Shown in pieces: positions 1 through 6,848 of a DNA stretch of 12,061 bases; within the stretch, counting starts at the first letter, position 1; every line of letters starts with the position of its first letter. The notes below the pieces were generated by a model that saw nothing but the letters and a program-made list of their open reading frames with translations, had not been told where the DNA came from and searched no databases. The stretch spans positions 1 to 12,061 of the forward strand of contig JAEDNJ010000028.1 in assembly GCA_016302525.1 (NCBI GenBank), read 5' to 3'. Both the position numbers and the translations under genes were made by a program. The stretch is from Phascolarctobacterium sp. GTDB taxonomy: Bacteria; Bacillota; Negativicutes; Acidaminococcales; Acidaminococcaceae.

Positions 1-694
1 GCATACCAGGCTCACGAGATACAGACTTGATTTCTACTATGCCGTCTTGAATTTCAGGAACCTCTAATTCAAATAAACGCTTTAAAAGACCGGGGTGAGT
101 ACGAGAAACCATGATTTGAGGTCCTTTGTTGGTACGCTTAACCTCTACAATATAGGTCTTCATTCGCTCATGGTATTGATAGCTTTCGCCGGGAATTTGT
201 TCCTTAGCAGTCAGCACAGCCTCCACCTTGCCCAGGTCAATATACACATTGCCAGCCTCTACGCGTTGTACAATACCAGTAACAATGTCCTGCTCACGGC
301 CAGAGAAGCGTTCATAAACCATGCCGCGCTCTGCTTCACGAATACGTTGTACGACAACCTGCTTAGCATTTTGAGCAGCAATACGACCAAAGTTACGAGG
401 TGTTACCTCTACCTCAACAATATCGTCCAGCTCATAACGCTCATCAATTGCACGAGCATCATCTAAAGAGATTTCGCCAAACTCTTGCGTAGGTCCTTCT
501 ACAACAGTTCGTAAAGCAAAAACATGGATTTCACCATTTTCTTTATTCAGATCAACCCTAACATTTTGATTAGAGCCATAATTTTTCTTATATGCAGCCA
601 CCAGAGCTTCTTCAACAGCTGTGAAAAGCATGTCAGCATCAATACCCTTTTCTTTTCCCAGCTCTTGGACAGCGGAGATAAAATCTGCGTTCAC
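1..694 (-). CDS. nusA: Transcription termination/antitermination factor NusA, N-terminal part (cut by window edge)
   Basis: Reading the minus strand from a GTG at 694 gives 231 residues, beginning VNADFISAVQELGKEKGI, with no stop before the window edge. NusA binds RNA polymerase and nascent RNA and modulates pausing, termination and antitermination. Residues 1 to about 130 match the NusA N-terminal RNAP-binding domain. About 135-200 is an S1 domain (VTGIVQRVEAGNVYIDLGKVE). The KH1 domain starts near 'RTHPGLLKRLFELEVPEI'. The remaining KH domain(s) lie outside the window. The GTG is chosen because GGGAGG (705-710) sits 10 nt upstream and family members start MNA-x-F. An in-frame ATG at 727 has no Shine-Dalgarno sequence. 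The gene follows rimP by about 100 nt, the classic rimP-nusA order, and has no separate obvious promoter. Confidence 0.97.
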   Translation of the reverse strand, partial: MNADFISAVQELGKEKGIDADMLFTAVEEALVAAYKKNYGSNQNVRVDLNKENGEIHVFALRTVVEGPTQEFGEISLDDARAIDERYELDDIVEVEVTPRNFGRIAAQNAKQVVVQRIREAERGMVYERFSGREQDIVTGIVQRVEAGNVYIDLGKVEAVLTAKEQIPGESYQYHERMKTYIVEVKRTNKGPQIMVSRTHPGLLKRLFELEVPEIQDGIVEIKSVSREPGM

Positions 695-795
695 TTTTTT
701 AATTCCTCCCTTTGCATCTTCATTCATCAAAATTATTTTTTTAATTGTCTTCACCGGTCTAGGTTTCAGCCCTAGCCTCTATCTAATAATAAACA

Positions 796-1272
796 TTAAA
801 AATCAATATGGGGTCTAACTAGAGCAATATTACTGCGATTGAGCTTCACAGGGTTCTTAAACTCTCTGCCCTTGATAATTTTTCTAACCTCAATGCTCTC
901 CACATCGTGGCTCACCAATACTCCCACCAGCTCAGTTAAGCCTTCCCAGGGAGCTACAAATTCAATATCAACCTTCGTTCCATAGGCCGCTTCAAAGTCA
1001 CTATCCTTTTTAAACGGTCTATCGATGCCTGGCGAAGAAACCTCCAGATAATACTTATCAGGAATCGGATCCTTTGCATCCAGCAGCTCCGTTAGTCTTT
1101 CACTAACCATTTGGCAGTCGTCAATCTCGACTCCGCCAGGCTTATCAATGAAAATGCGTAGATACCAGTCCTTTTCGCGAACATATTCTACATCAACTAA
1201 CTCCAGCTCTGTGTCCTCTAAAAGTGGAGTCACCAGCTCTGCTATCATTACTTCAATTTCTTGTGCCTGCAT
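796..1272 (-). CDS. rimP: Ribosome maturation factor RimP
   Basis: A 158-residue protein, the usual RimP length. RimP binds the free 30S subunit and is needed for its late assembly. The N-terminal domain includes the pattern LVDVEYVREKDWYLRIFID (residues 25-43). The family signature EVSSPGIDRP is at 77-86. The C-terminal part is the SH3-like domain, with VDIEFVAP and ending NIALVRPHIDF. The start is set at ATG 1272 because GGAGG lies 8 nt upstream. The longer in-frame reading from 1293 would put that ribosome binding site inside the gene. It is the first gene of the rimP-nusA operon and has its own promoter at 1395-1423. Confidence 0.97.
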   Translation of the reverse strand: MQAQEIEVMIAELVTPLLEDTELELVDVEYVREKDWYLRIFIDKPGGVEIDDCQMVSERLTELLDAKDPIPDKYYLEVSSPGIDRPFKKDSDFEAAYGTKVDIEFVAPWEGLTELVGVLVSHDVESIEVRKIIKGREFKNPVKLNRSNIALVRPHIDF

Positions 1273-1337
1273 CCATTTCACCTCCATTACCATATTTAGT
1301 TTTCATCTATAACTGTGAAAAATAACCCTAGAACATG

Positions 1338-1367
1338 GAAAGAGTGAGTCTTGCAACTCACTCTTTC
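1338..1367 (-). promoter_or_regulatory. Strong hairpin in the rimP-nusA 5' leader
   Basis: A perfect 12-bp inverted repeat (arms 1338-1349 and 1356-1367, GAAAGAGTGAGT with its complement) closes a 6-nt loop. It lies about 20 nt into the predicted rimP transcript. It is not followed at once by a U-tract, although TTATTTTT comes about 14 nt later on the minus strand, so a classical terminator is doubtful. It could stabilise the mRNA or be a binding site for control of the operon, for example by NusA itself. That role is inference. Confidence 0.65.
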
Positions 1368-1394
1368 GAACACAACTATTCTGATACTGGTGTT

Positions 1395-1423
1395 ATTATA
1401 ACACAAAACTTTAAACTTGACAA
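1395..1423 (-). promoter_or_regulatory. Vegetative promoter for rimP-nusA
   Basis: On the minus strand, TTGTCA (1423-1418) and TATAAT (1400-1395) are separated by exactly 17 nt. This predicts a start near 1388 and a leader of about 115 nt before rimP. Confidence 0.85.
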
Positions 1424-1460
1424 GCTATTTACCAAATAAAAAAACTACAAAACAAGCTTC

Positions 1461-1489
1461 TTGACTTAAGCTATAAAAACAGCTATAAT
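1461..1489 (+). promoter_or_regulatory. Vegetative promoter for ilvA
   Basis: TTGACT (1461-1466) and TATAAT (1484-1489) are separated by 17 nt. The site is divergent from the rimP promoter, with the two -35 boxes about 40 bp apart. The start is expected near 1496, giving a leader of about 190 nt before the ilvA ATG. Confidence 0.85.
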
Positions 1490-1495
1490 TTCTAA

Positions 1496-1671
1496 TCATA
1501 GTTATGCTTTGTATTATAAAAGCAGAAGGGCTTGCTGCATTGTCAAGATACGCTCAGCAATCTCTGAGCTGATAAAAATCACGCTCTTTCGCTAAAGATA
1601 CCTGCCCATAGAATTAAATAGAAAAATAGGCACAGCCAGACTAGCAAAGCATTAAAATAAGGGAAAGAATT
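1496..1671 (+). promoter_or_regulatory. Structured 5' leader of ilvA (family not recognised)
   Basis: The leader is long for a metabolic gene and rich in hairpins. GCTCAG/CTGAGC (1552-1557 with 1564-1569) competes with TTGCTG/CAGCAA (1532-1537 with 1555-1560), because they share CAG at 1555-1557. TGAT/ATCA (1570-1573 with 1578-1581) and TCTTT/AAAGA (1585-1589 with 1594-1598) follow. A 22-codon reading frame starts at ATG 1504 and ends at TGA 1570-1572, with Ile-Ile at codons 4-5 and four Leu codons, but it has no Shine-Dalgarno sequence. I see no T-box motif, no ykkC-type CTAGGG motif and no hairpin plus U-run. Regulation is possible but unproven. Confidence 0.4.
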
Positions 1672-1683
1672 GGAGGAATACTC

Positions 1684-2886
1684 ATGTTAACTCTAGACAA
1701 AATCTATCACGCAGCCTTCGTGCTCAAAAGCATTGCACGCAAGACTGACCTTATCGCTGCTCCTAACCTTTCTACTAAGAGCGAGCTTTATTTAAAAACA
1801 GAAAATCTTCAGGTAACTGGCAGCTTTAAGCTGCGTGGTGCCTACTATAAAATTAGCCAGCTAACTAAAGAAGAAGCCGCTAGGGGTGTTATCGCCTGCT
1901 CCGCTGGCAATCATGCTCAGGGTGTAGCCTTAGCCGCAACGAAAATGGGCATTAAATCTGTAATCTGCATGCCAGATGGAGCCCCAATCATGAAGGTTGA
2001 AAATACTAAAAGACTTGGCGCTCAGGTTGAGCTAGTAAAGGGAACCTATGATGATGCTCACGACAAGGCTGTAGAGCTGCAAGAGCAAACTGGCATGACA
2101 TTCATCCACCCCTATGATGACGAGCTGGTTATTGCCGGACAAGGTAGCATTGGTCTAGAAATTTTAGATCAGCTTCCTGATGTTGAGGCTGTTATCGTGC
2201 CTATCGGCGGTGGCGGTTTATTAAGCGGCGTAGCCTTTGCTATCAAAAGTCTGCGTCCTGAAGTTAAGATTTATGGCGTACAGGCTGCTGGTGCTGCTAG
2301 TATGTATCAGGCTTATCACGACCACAAATATGAAACCCTCGATAAGGTTAACACCTTTGCCGATGGTATTGCCGTAAAAACCCCTGGCGAAACAACCTAC
2401 GAAATGATTTCTAAATATGTAGATGATGTTGTTACTGTCAGCGAGGACGAAATTGCTACAGCTATTTTAGCTCTCATTGAAAAGCAAAAGCTCATTGCTG
2501 AAGGAGCTGGAGCTACTCCTGTAGCTGCTGCTCTCTTTGATAAGCTGCCCATTGAGGGCAAAAAGACCGTTTGTCTCATTTCTGGTGGTAACATTGATGT
2601 TAACATTCTCTCACGCGTTATTACCCGTGGACAGGTTACTACAGGACGCAAGACTACCATGACTATTGCCCTAGAAGATAAACCTGGTCAGTTAACCCAT
2701 GTCAGCGACATTGTTTCCAGCTGTGGCGCCAATGTTATCAGCGTTCATCACGATCACTCTGATGTAAACATGGCTATCAATAGCTGCTTCCTCACCATCG
2801 GTCTCGAAACCCGTGATGCAGAACAAATTCAGGAAATTCGCGATAAGCTTACTGAGGAAGGCTTTACTCTAATTTCCTATGTATAA
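1684..2886 (+). CDS. ilvA: Threonine ammonia-lyase (threonine deaminase), medium ACT-containing form
   Basis: A 400-residue PLP fold-type II enzyme converting L-threonine to 2-oxobutanoate and ammonia, the entry step to isoleucine. The PLP lysine is K49 in TGSFKLRGA. SAGNHAQG (73-80) binds the substrate carboxylate. The tetraglycine phosphate loop is at 175-178 (PIGGGGLLSG) and SGGN is at 300-303. A single ACT domain spans about 325-400 (MTIALEDKPGQLTHV onward), which in this family usually mediates amino-acid allostery. The length fits the medium class, not the roughly 510-residue form with two ACT-like regions. GGAGG (1672-1676) lies 7 nt before the ATG. It is the only plus-strand gene, is monocistronic, and has its own promoter. 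A catabolic TdcB-like role cannot be excluded from sequence alone. Confidence 0.96.
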   Translation: MLTLDKIYHAAFVLKSIARKTDLIAAPNLSTKSELYLKTENLQVTGSFKLRGAYYKISQLTKEEAARGVIACSAGNHAQGVALAATKMGIKSVICMPDGAPIMKVENTKRLGAQVELVKGTYDDAHDKAVELQEQTGMTFIHPYDDELVIAGQGSIGLEILDQLPDVEAVIVPIGGGGLLSGVAFAIKSLRPEVKIYGVQAAGAASMYQAYHDHKYETLDKVNTFADGIAVKTPGETTYEMISKYVDDVVTVSEDEIATAILALIEKQKLIAEGAGATPVAAALFDKLPIEGKKTVCLISGGNIDVNILSRVITRGQVTTGRKTTMTIALEDKPGQLTHVSDIVSSCGANVISVHHDHSDVNMAINSCFLTIGLETRDAEQIQEIRDKLTEEGFTLISYV

Positions 2887-2919
2887 ATTCTGTGACTAAA
2901 ACTAAACACCAGTAATATC

Positions 2920-2956
2920 CCCCTTGTTGTTGGTAAGCAGCAAGGGGTTAATTATT
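2920..2956 (+). terminator. Probable rho-independent terminator of ilvA
   Basis: A 10-bp stem with one T-G wobble joins CCCCTTGTTG (2920-2929) to CAGCAAGGGG (2938-2947) around an 8-nt loop. It is followed by the imperfect T-rich tail TTAATTATT. It sits 34 nt after the ilvA stop. The tail is weaker than that of the next hairpin. Confidence 0.6.
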
Positions 2957-2960
2957 ACAA

Positions 2961-2995
2961 AAAAAGACTGTAGCCCTAAGGACCACAGTCTTTTT
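2961..2995. terminator. Bidirectional terminator between convergent ilvA and the XRE gene
   Basis: AAAAAGACTGT (2961-2971) and ACAGTCTTTTT (2985-2995) form a perfect 11-bp stem with A-tract and T-tract built into it, so it has a U-run in either direction. It lies 8 nt beyond the stop of the convergent regulator gene and about 75 nt after ilvA. Confidence 0.85.
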
Positions 2996-3002
2996 CAGAT
3001 GT

Positions 3003-3230
3003 TTAGTTTGCAGGAGTATCAATATCCTTAAAGAAATCTGCCATAGAGCATTGTAAAATCTCGTGTAGCTTCAGCAGATTTTGTACAGTTACAGATACGC
3101 GACCACATTCGATGTTACTCATATTGGTTTGAGAGATCCCCAACTCTTTCGCTAAATTTGTTTGAGTAATACCTCTCTCAATACGAATAATTTTAATTCT
3201 TTTACCAATCTTTTTAAATTCTTGTTCCAT
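3003..3230 (-). CDS. Small XRE-family helix-turn-helix transcriptional regulator
   Basis: A 75-residue protein that is almost entirely one Cro/C1-type HTH domain (residues about 8-67). The pattern ITQTNLAKELGISQTNMSNIE gives helices 2 and 3, and NLLKLHEIL gives helix 5. The C-terminal tail is only about 10 residues, so no ligand-binding or peptidase domain is present. AGGAGG sits 7 nt before the ATG. It is transcribed alone from a good promoter that carries an inverted repeat around its -10 box, which suggests autoregulation (inference). The neighbours ilvA (convergent) and sepF (upstream, separately terminated) do not identify a target. The specific function is unknown. Confidence 0.9.
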   Translation of the reverse strand: MEQEFKKIGKRIKIIRIERGITQTNLAKELGISQTNMSNIECGRVSVTVQNLLKLHEILQCSMADFFKDIDTPAN

Positions 3231-3269
3231 AGTGAATCCCTCCTAAAACATAACAACAATCACCAATTC

Positions 3270-3295
3270 GGCTTAGAAGAATTATACAATAAGCC
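3270..3295. promoter_or_regulatory. Candidate operator over the XRE gene -10 box
   Basis: Inverted repeat arms GGCTTA (3270-3275) and TAAGCC (3290-3295) flank the predicted -10 hexamer (3281-3286). With about 20 bp between arm centres, the site would suit a dimeric HTH repressor, most simply the adjacent XRE protein. This is inference. Confidence 0.4.
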
Positions 3296-3309
3296 AATAA
3301 TCTTGGCAA
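3281..3309 (-). promoter_or_regulatory. Promoter of the XRE regulator gene
   Basis: On the minus strand, TTGCCA (3309-3304) and TATAAT (3286-3281) have a 17-nt spacer. A start near 3274 is predicted, about 44 nt before the ATG. Confidence 0.8.
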
Positions 3310-3322
3310 GAAGTTTTTAATC

Positions 3323-3365
3323 AAAAAAACCTATCCTTTTTGTAAAATTTACAAGGATAGGTTTT
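3323..3365 (-). terminator. Terminator downstream of sepF
   Basis: The arms AAAACCTATCCTT (3326-3338) and AAGGATAGGTTTT (3353-3365) pair over 13 bp. On the minus strand the hairpin runs into a T-tract (3329-3323). It is about 36 nt past the sepF stop and separates sepF from the XRE gene. The T-rich plus side means it could work in both directions. Confidence 0.85.
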
Positions 3366-3401
3366 ATTCTCTATGAAACTATTAAATATAGCACCAGCAA
3401 A

Positions 3402-3758
3402 TTAATCCAGCCAGCTACGAGATTTAGGAGTGTTCTTACTAATGCTAACCTGTTTGGGAGCATAGAGCAGCAAATCATCATTAACACGAGATACAGATGC
3501 ACCAATGATATACATTACGCCGTTCATGTAATCAAAAATGCGGTTCTTGAGGGCACCGTCCACAGCATCAAAACAAATCATAACTGCAGCACCATCCATC
3601 AAAGAATCTGCATACTCACGCACATCACCAAAGTTTCTCGGAGTACGCACCATAATATTTAAATGCCCACCCTTCACCATACGAGGGCCTTCATACACCT
3701 GCGGTTCTTCTTCAACATCACTCAAAAAGAACTTCATTGCTGTGCCTTTAATATCCAT
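3402..3758 (-). CDS. sepF: SepF cell-division protein (FtsZ partner), short form
   Basis: A 118-residue protein. SepF polymers bind FtsZ and the membrane at the division septum in Gram-positive lineages. The SepF (DUF552) core spans about residues 33-107: HLNIMVRTPRNFGDVREYAD, then DGAAVMICFDAVDG, then RIFDYMNGVMYIIGASVSRV. The start is ATG 3758, with GGAGG 9 nt upstream. A GTG at 3764 would leave only 3 nt. Residues 1-12 (MDIKGTAMKFFL) could be a minimal amphipathic membrane anchor. The acidic linker (DVEEEPQVYEG) is much shorter than in Bacillus SepF, which is about 150 residues. The gene stands alone with its own promoter and terminator, not in the usual ylm/dcw cluster. Confidence 0.92.
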   Translation of the reverse strand: MDIKGTAMKFFLSDVEEEPQVYEGPRMVKGGHLNIMVRTPRNFGDVREYADSLMDGAAVMICFDAVDGALKNRIFDYMNGVMYIIGASVSRVNDDLLLYAPKQVSISKNTPKSRSWLD

Positions 3759-3806
3759 AATCACAAGCCTCCAAACAGTATATATTTACTTACCGTTACA
3801 ATGTAT

Positions 3807-3846
3807 ATTATAGAAACATTTTACACTATTATGGCAAAAATAGCAA
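3807..3846 (-). promoter_or_regulatory. Promoter region of sepF
   Basis: Two overlapping minus-strand options exist. TTGCTA (3846-3841) with TAAAAT (3823-3818) has a 17-nt spacer. TTGCCA (3837-3832) with TATAAT (3812-3807) has better hexamers but a 19-nt spacer. Either gives a leader of about 45-55 nt. Confidence 0.55.
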
Positions 3847-3854
3847 GCAATTTC

Positions 3855-3893
3855 AAAAAATTAAGGGTGAAAAAATCAACTTTCTTCACCCTT
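3855..3893 (-). terminator. Terminator of typA
   Basis: A 9-bp stem joins AAGGGTGAA (3863-3871) and TTCACCCTT (3885-3893). On the minus strand it is followed by AATTTTTT (3862-3855). It lies about 105 nt after the typA stop and just upstream of the sepF promoter. The stretch 3894-3997 is typA 3' untranslated sequence with nothing else that I recognise. Confidence 0.8.
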
Positions 3894-3997
3894 TGTTTAA
3901 GTATTTTCTATTAAGCTTATCCTCTGCCAGCAAATACATTTCCTCAAAGAATTATATCAGCATTAAAGGATAATTGTTATTAATATTTATGTTATGC

Positions 3998-5833
3998 TTA
4001 TTGGTTCAGCATTTGGTTTTTCAAACGGCCGCGAATTCTGCCACGCTCCAAACGATTCAGGACAGTCTTACGCATACGAATGTTTTTCGGAGTAACCTCA
4101 ACCAGCTCGTCATCATTGATATGCTCTAAGGCTTGCTCCAAGGAGAAGGTCTTGGGCGGAATCAGACGAATAGCCTCATCAGAACCAGAAGCGCGCATAT
4201 TGGAAACATGCTTCTTCTTGCAGGGGTTAACATCCATATCATCCTCGCGAGTGTTTTCGCCAATAATTTGGCCCTCATAAACAGGCTCAGCAGGCACAAC
4301 GAACATAGTGCCACGCTCCTGGCAGTTGCCAATGCCGTAAGAAGTAGTTTCGCCATTTTCAAAGGCAACCAGGCTGCCACGAGTACGACCAGGGATGGGA
4401 CCCTTGTAGTCCTCATAGCCAGCAAATACATGATTCATAACACCATTACCCTTGGTGTCGGTCAGGAATTGGTTACGGAAGCCAATCAGACCACGAGCAG
4501 GAATCTTAAACTCCATACGAATGTAGCCAGCCATCTCAGTCATATTTTGCAGCTCAGCCTTACGCAGACCCAAAGCCTCCATTACTGCACCCATGAAATC
4601 TTGGGGTACATCAATGGTCAGAGCTTCCATAGGCTCTTGCAGAGTGCCGGTTTCATCCTCGTGCATAATAACCTTGGGCTTGCCAACCTGCAGCTCATAG
4701 CCCTCACGGCGCATGGTTTCAATCAAAACAGACAGATGCAGCTCGCCACGACCAGAAACCTTGAAGGCTTCGGTAGTATCAGTTTCTTCAACACGCATAG
4801 ATACATTGGTTTTGATTTCTTTAAAAAGGCGGTCACGAAGATGACGGCTGGTTACGAATTGACCTTCCTTGCCAGCAAAGGGGCTGTTATTTACAGAGAA
4901 CACCATGGACAAAGTAGGCTCGTCAACCTTAATGCCCTTTAAGGGCTCAGGATTTTCAAAATCAGCAATAGTGTCGCCAATATTAGCGTCTGCCAGACCA
5001 ATAACAGCTACAATATCGCCAGCCTTAGCTTCCTCAGCCTCAACGCGTTTTAAGCCTTCATAGGTATAAAGACGGCCAATCTTAGCCTTTACAGCCTTAC
5101 CCTCTTGGTTGCACAGAGTAATGCTTTCACCATTGTGCATAGTACCACGCACAATGCGGCCTACAACGATACGACCTACATAATCATCATAGTCTAAGGT
5201 ATTAACCAGCATTTGCAGGGTTTCCTCGGTCTCAACATCCGGAGCAGGGATGTTTTCCATAATAACTTTGAAGAGAGGCTCCAAATTAGTGCTCTCATCC
5301 TCCATGCTCAGCTTAGCAATACCATTACGAGCAGAAGCTAAAACTACGGGGAACTCTAATTGGTTTTCATCAGCATCCAGCTCAATGAATAAATCCAGCA
5401 CCTCGTCAATAACCTCATCAACGCGTTGGTCAGGACGGTCAATCTTATTGATAACTACAATAGGCTTTAAATGCTGCTCTAAAGCCTTGCGCAGTACATA
5501 TTTAGTTTGCGGCATAGGGCCTTCATAAGCATCTACTAAAAGCAGAACGCCATCAACCATGGTCAAAACACGCTCTACCTCGCCACCGAAGTCAGCATGG
5601 CCCGGAGTATCCAAAATATTAATCTTGGTCTTTCCGTGCATAACAGCAGTATTCTTAGACAGGATAGTGATACCGCGCTCACGCTCCAGGTCATTGGAGT
5701 CCATAACACGCTCTGCCACATGCTCATTAGCACGAAAAACACCGCTTTGCTTCAGCATAGCATCTACTAAGGTAGTCTTGCCATGGTCAACGTGAGCGAT
5801 AATTGCAATATTACGAATATCTTCTCTCAGCAT
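3998..5833 (-). CDS. typA: TypA/BipA ribosome-associated translational GTPase
   Basis: A 611-residue EF-G-like GTPase, normal BipA length. It binds the ribosome and helps assembly and translation under stress or cold. The G-motifs are visible: AHVDHGKT (13-20), the switch I threonine in RERGITIL (51-58), DTPGHADF (75-82) and NKID (129-132). The BipA-specific C-terminal domain ends with the positively charged [16 protein letters not shown] region and [10 protein letters not shown]. The start is ATG 5833 with GAGGAG 9 nt upstream, and the protein then begins [20 protein letters not shown] as family members do. An upstream in-frame ATG at 5965 is rejected because it lies between the -35 and -10 boxes of the gene's own promoter. 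It forms a monocistronic unit with promoter and terminator. Confidence 0.98.
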   Translation of the reverse strand: MLREDIRNIAIIAHVDHGKTTLVDAMLKQSGVFRANEHVAERVMDSNDLERERGITILSKNTAVMHGKTKINILDTPGHADFGGEVERVLTMVDGVLLLVDAYEGPMPQTKYVLRKALEQHLKPIVVINKIDRPDQRVDEVIDEVLDLFIELDADENQLEFPVVLASARNGIAKLSMEDESTNLEPLFKVIMENIPAPDVETEETLQMLVNTLDYDDYVGRIVVGRIVRGTMHNGESITLCNQEGKAVKAKIGRLYTYEGLKRVEAEEAKAGDIVAVIGLADANIGDTIADFENPEPLKGIKVDEPTLSMVFSVNNSPFAGKEGQFVTSRHLRDRLFKEIKTNVSMRVEETDTTEAFKVSGRGELHLSVLIETMRREGYELQVGKPKVIMHEDETGTLQEPMEALTIDVPQDFMGAVMEALGLRKAELQNMTEMAGYIRMEFKIPARGLIGFRNQFLTDTKGNGVMNHVFAGYEDYKGPIPGRTRGSLVAFENGETTSYGIGNCQERGTMFVVPAEPVYEGQIIGENTREDDMDVNPCKKKHVSNMRASGSDEAIRLIPPKTFSLEQALEHINDDELVEVTPKNIRMRKTVLNRLERGRIRGRLKNQMLNQ

Positions 5834-5947
5834 TTTCTTAATCTCCTCGTTCAAAACAAAATGCCCTAGCGGGCTCAAATCAACAAAAATTGCAGAAAAA
5901 TAAGGATGCGAGGCACCCTTGGAATTAACAAATATACTAACTAGATA

Positions 5948-5976
5948 ATTATAAACATTCTCCATATAGATGTCAA
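5948..5976 (-). promoter_or_regulatory. Consensus vegetative promoter of typA
   Basis: On the minus strand, TTGACA (5976-5971) and TATAAT (5953-5948) are separated by 17 nt, a perfect sigma-70/sigma-A consensus. The start near 5941 gives a leader of about 108 nt. The -35 box begins 1 nt after the U-tract of the ppsR terminator. Confidence 0.93.
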
Positions 5977-5977
5977 C

Positions 5978-6021
5978 AAAAAAAGCATGAAAGTGTAATA
6001 AATTTCACACCTTCATGCTTT
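5978..6021 (-). terminator. Terminator of the ccpN-ppsR unit
   Basis: AAAGCATGAA (5982-5991) pairs with TTCATGCTTT (6012-6021), extended by a wobble and a further GTGT/ACAC. On the minus strand it runs into seven T (5984-5978). It begins only 7 nt after the ppsR stop codon. Confidence 0.93.
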
Positions 6022-6028
6022 AATTTAG

Positions 6029-6841
6029 TTACAGCTCACCATGACGCTCCTTATTTTTGCGTACATAGTCCAGAATAATGCCGGCAGTTTCTTCGATAGC
6101 GCGACCAGAAACATTAATGATTTGACAGTGGAGACGACGCATAATTCCCTTAGCGTAGTCCAGCTCTTCATTAATGCGGGAAACATCTGCATAAACAGCA
6201 GTGTCAGATAAGCCCATAGTCTTTAAACGCGCAGAACGAATTTCATTCAGCTTGTAGGGGTCAATCAAAAGGCCAATAATCTTGTAGGGAGGCACCTTAA
6301 AGAGCTCTTCAGGAGGATTCAGCTCCGGAACCAGCGGCACATTAGCTACCTTGATTTGCTTATGAGCCAGATACATGGACAGAGGTGTTTTTGAGGTACG
6401 GGAAACACCAATCAAAACCACATCAGCCTTGGTCAGACCCAAAGGATTTCTGCCATCGTCATATTTTACAGCAAACTCCACAGCCTCAACACGCTTAAAA
6501 TATTCATGGTCCAGGCTATGAATAAGACCAGCCTGATTTCTAGGTGCAGAACCGGTCTTTTCGGAAACCATACCTAATACAGGTCCCAAAACATCAATAG
6601 TGTCTACCAGACTAATTCTTGCCCGTTCTGCAAGATAGGAACGCAGCTCCGGAGAAACCAGTGTGTAACAAATTAGGCCATTGTTGCCAGCAGCCTCTTC
6701 GATAGCCTTGTCAATTTGCTCCTTATCCTTAATATAAGGAACGCGGATAACATCAAACTTGCAGTCAGTGAATTGACTTGTTGTTGCTCTAATAACAGAT
6801 TCAGCAGTTTCACCGATGGAGTCGGAAACTGCGTAAATCAC
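6029..6841 (-). CDS. ppsR: Pyruvate,phosphate dikinase / PEP synthase regulatory protein (PDRP, bifunctional kinase-pyrophosphorylase)
   Basis: This is a DUF299 family protein. Known members inactivate PPDK or PEP synthase by ADP-dependent threonine phosphorylation and reactivate it by Pi-dependent dephosphorylation. It is 270 residues from GTG 6841. The N-terminal signature is YAVSDSIGETAESV (3-16) and the nucleotide P-loop is GVSRTSKT (145-152), followed by PLSMYLA. The start is uncertain. The GTG is 23 nt from the only ribosome binding site (GGAGG, 6865-6869), but ATA (6856) or ATC (6859) in the same frame have spacing of 8 or 5 nt. They would add a short N-terminus that aligns better with homologues. 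No ATG or TTG lies between the preceding in-frame stop and the GTG. It follows the ccpN-like gene in one transcript, an order also known from Bacillus subtilis (ccpN-yqfL). No ppdK is present in the window. Confidence 0.93.
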   Translation of the reverse strand: MIYAVSDSIGETAESVIRATTSQFTDCKFDVIRVPYIKDKEQIDKAIEEAAGNNGLICYTLVSPELRSYLAERARISLVDTIDVLGPVLGMVSEKTGSAPRNQAGLIHSLDHEYFKRVEAVEFAVKYDDGRNPLGLTKADVVLIGVSRTSKTPLSMYLAHKQIKVANVPLVPELNPPEELFKVPPYKIIGLLIDPYKLNEIRSARLKTMGLSDTAVYADVSRINEELDYAKGIMRRLHCQIINVSGRAIEETAGIILDYVRKNKERHGEL

Positions 6842-6848
6842 AGTATTC

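Noticed and set aside
752..777. Hairpin CTAGG/CCTAG in the rimP-nusA gap as a terminator or attenuator
   Set aside because: The core stem is only about 5 bp, extended by 2 bp across a bulge, and no T-run follows on the minus strand, so it would not stop transcription into nusA.
95..818. Plus-strand open frames opposite nusA and the rimP-nusA gap
   Set aside because: The minus strand encodes NusA convincingly with its N-terminal, S1 and KH1 domains. The plus frames lack ribosome binding sites and known motifs.
1395..1489. A shared operator between the divergent rimP and ilvA promoters
   Set aside because: The sequence between the two -35 boxes is AT-rich but shows no clear dyad or repeat that would be bound by a common regulator.
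1504..1572. A 22-codon frame in the ilvA leader as an annotated gene
   Set aside because: It has no Shine-Dalgarno sequence and only about 8 nt of predicted mRNA before the ATG, so I keep it only as part of a finding, not as a CDS.
4133..4942. A 269-codon open frame on the plus strand opposite typA
   Set aside because: It lies wholly antisense to a clearly conserved typA reading frame, has no ribosome binding site, and gives no recognisable protein. It is a shadow frame.
5834..5965. N-terminal extension of 44 residues on TypA from an in-frame ATG at 5965
   Set aside because: The ATG lies between the -35 and -10 boxes of the typA promoter, has no ribosome binding site, and the BipA family starts at MLRED-like sequence, which has a good GAGGAG 9 nt upstream.
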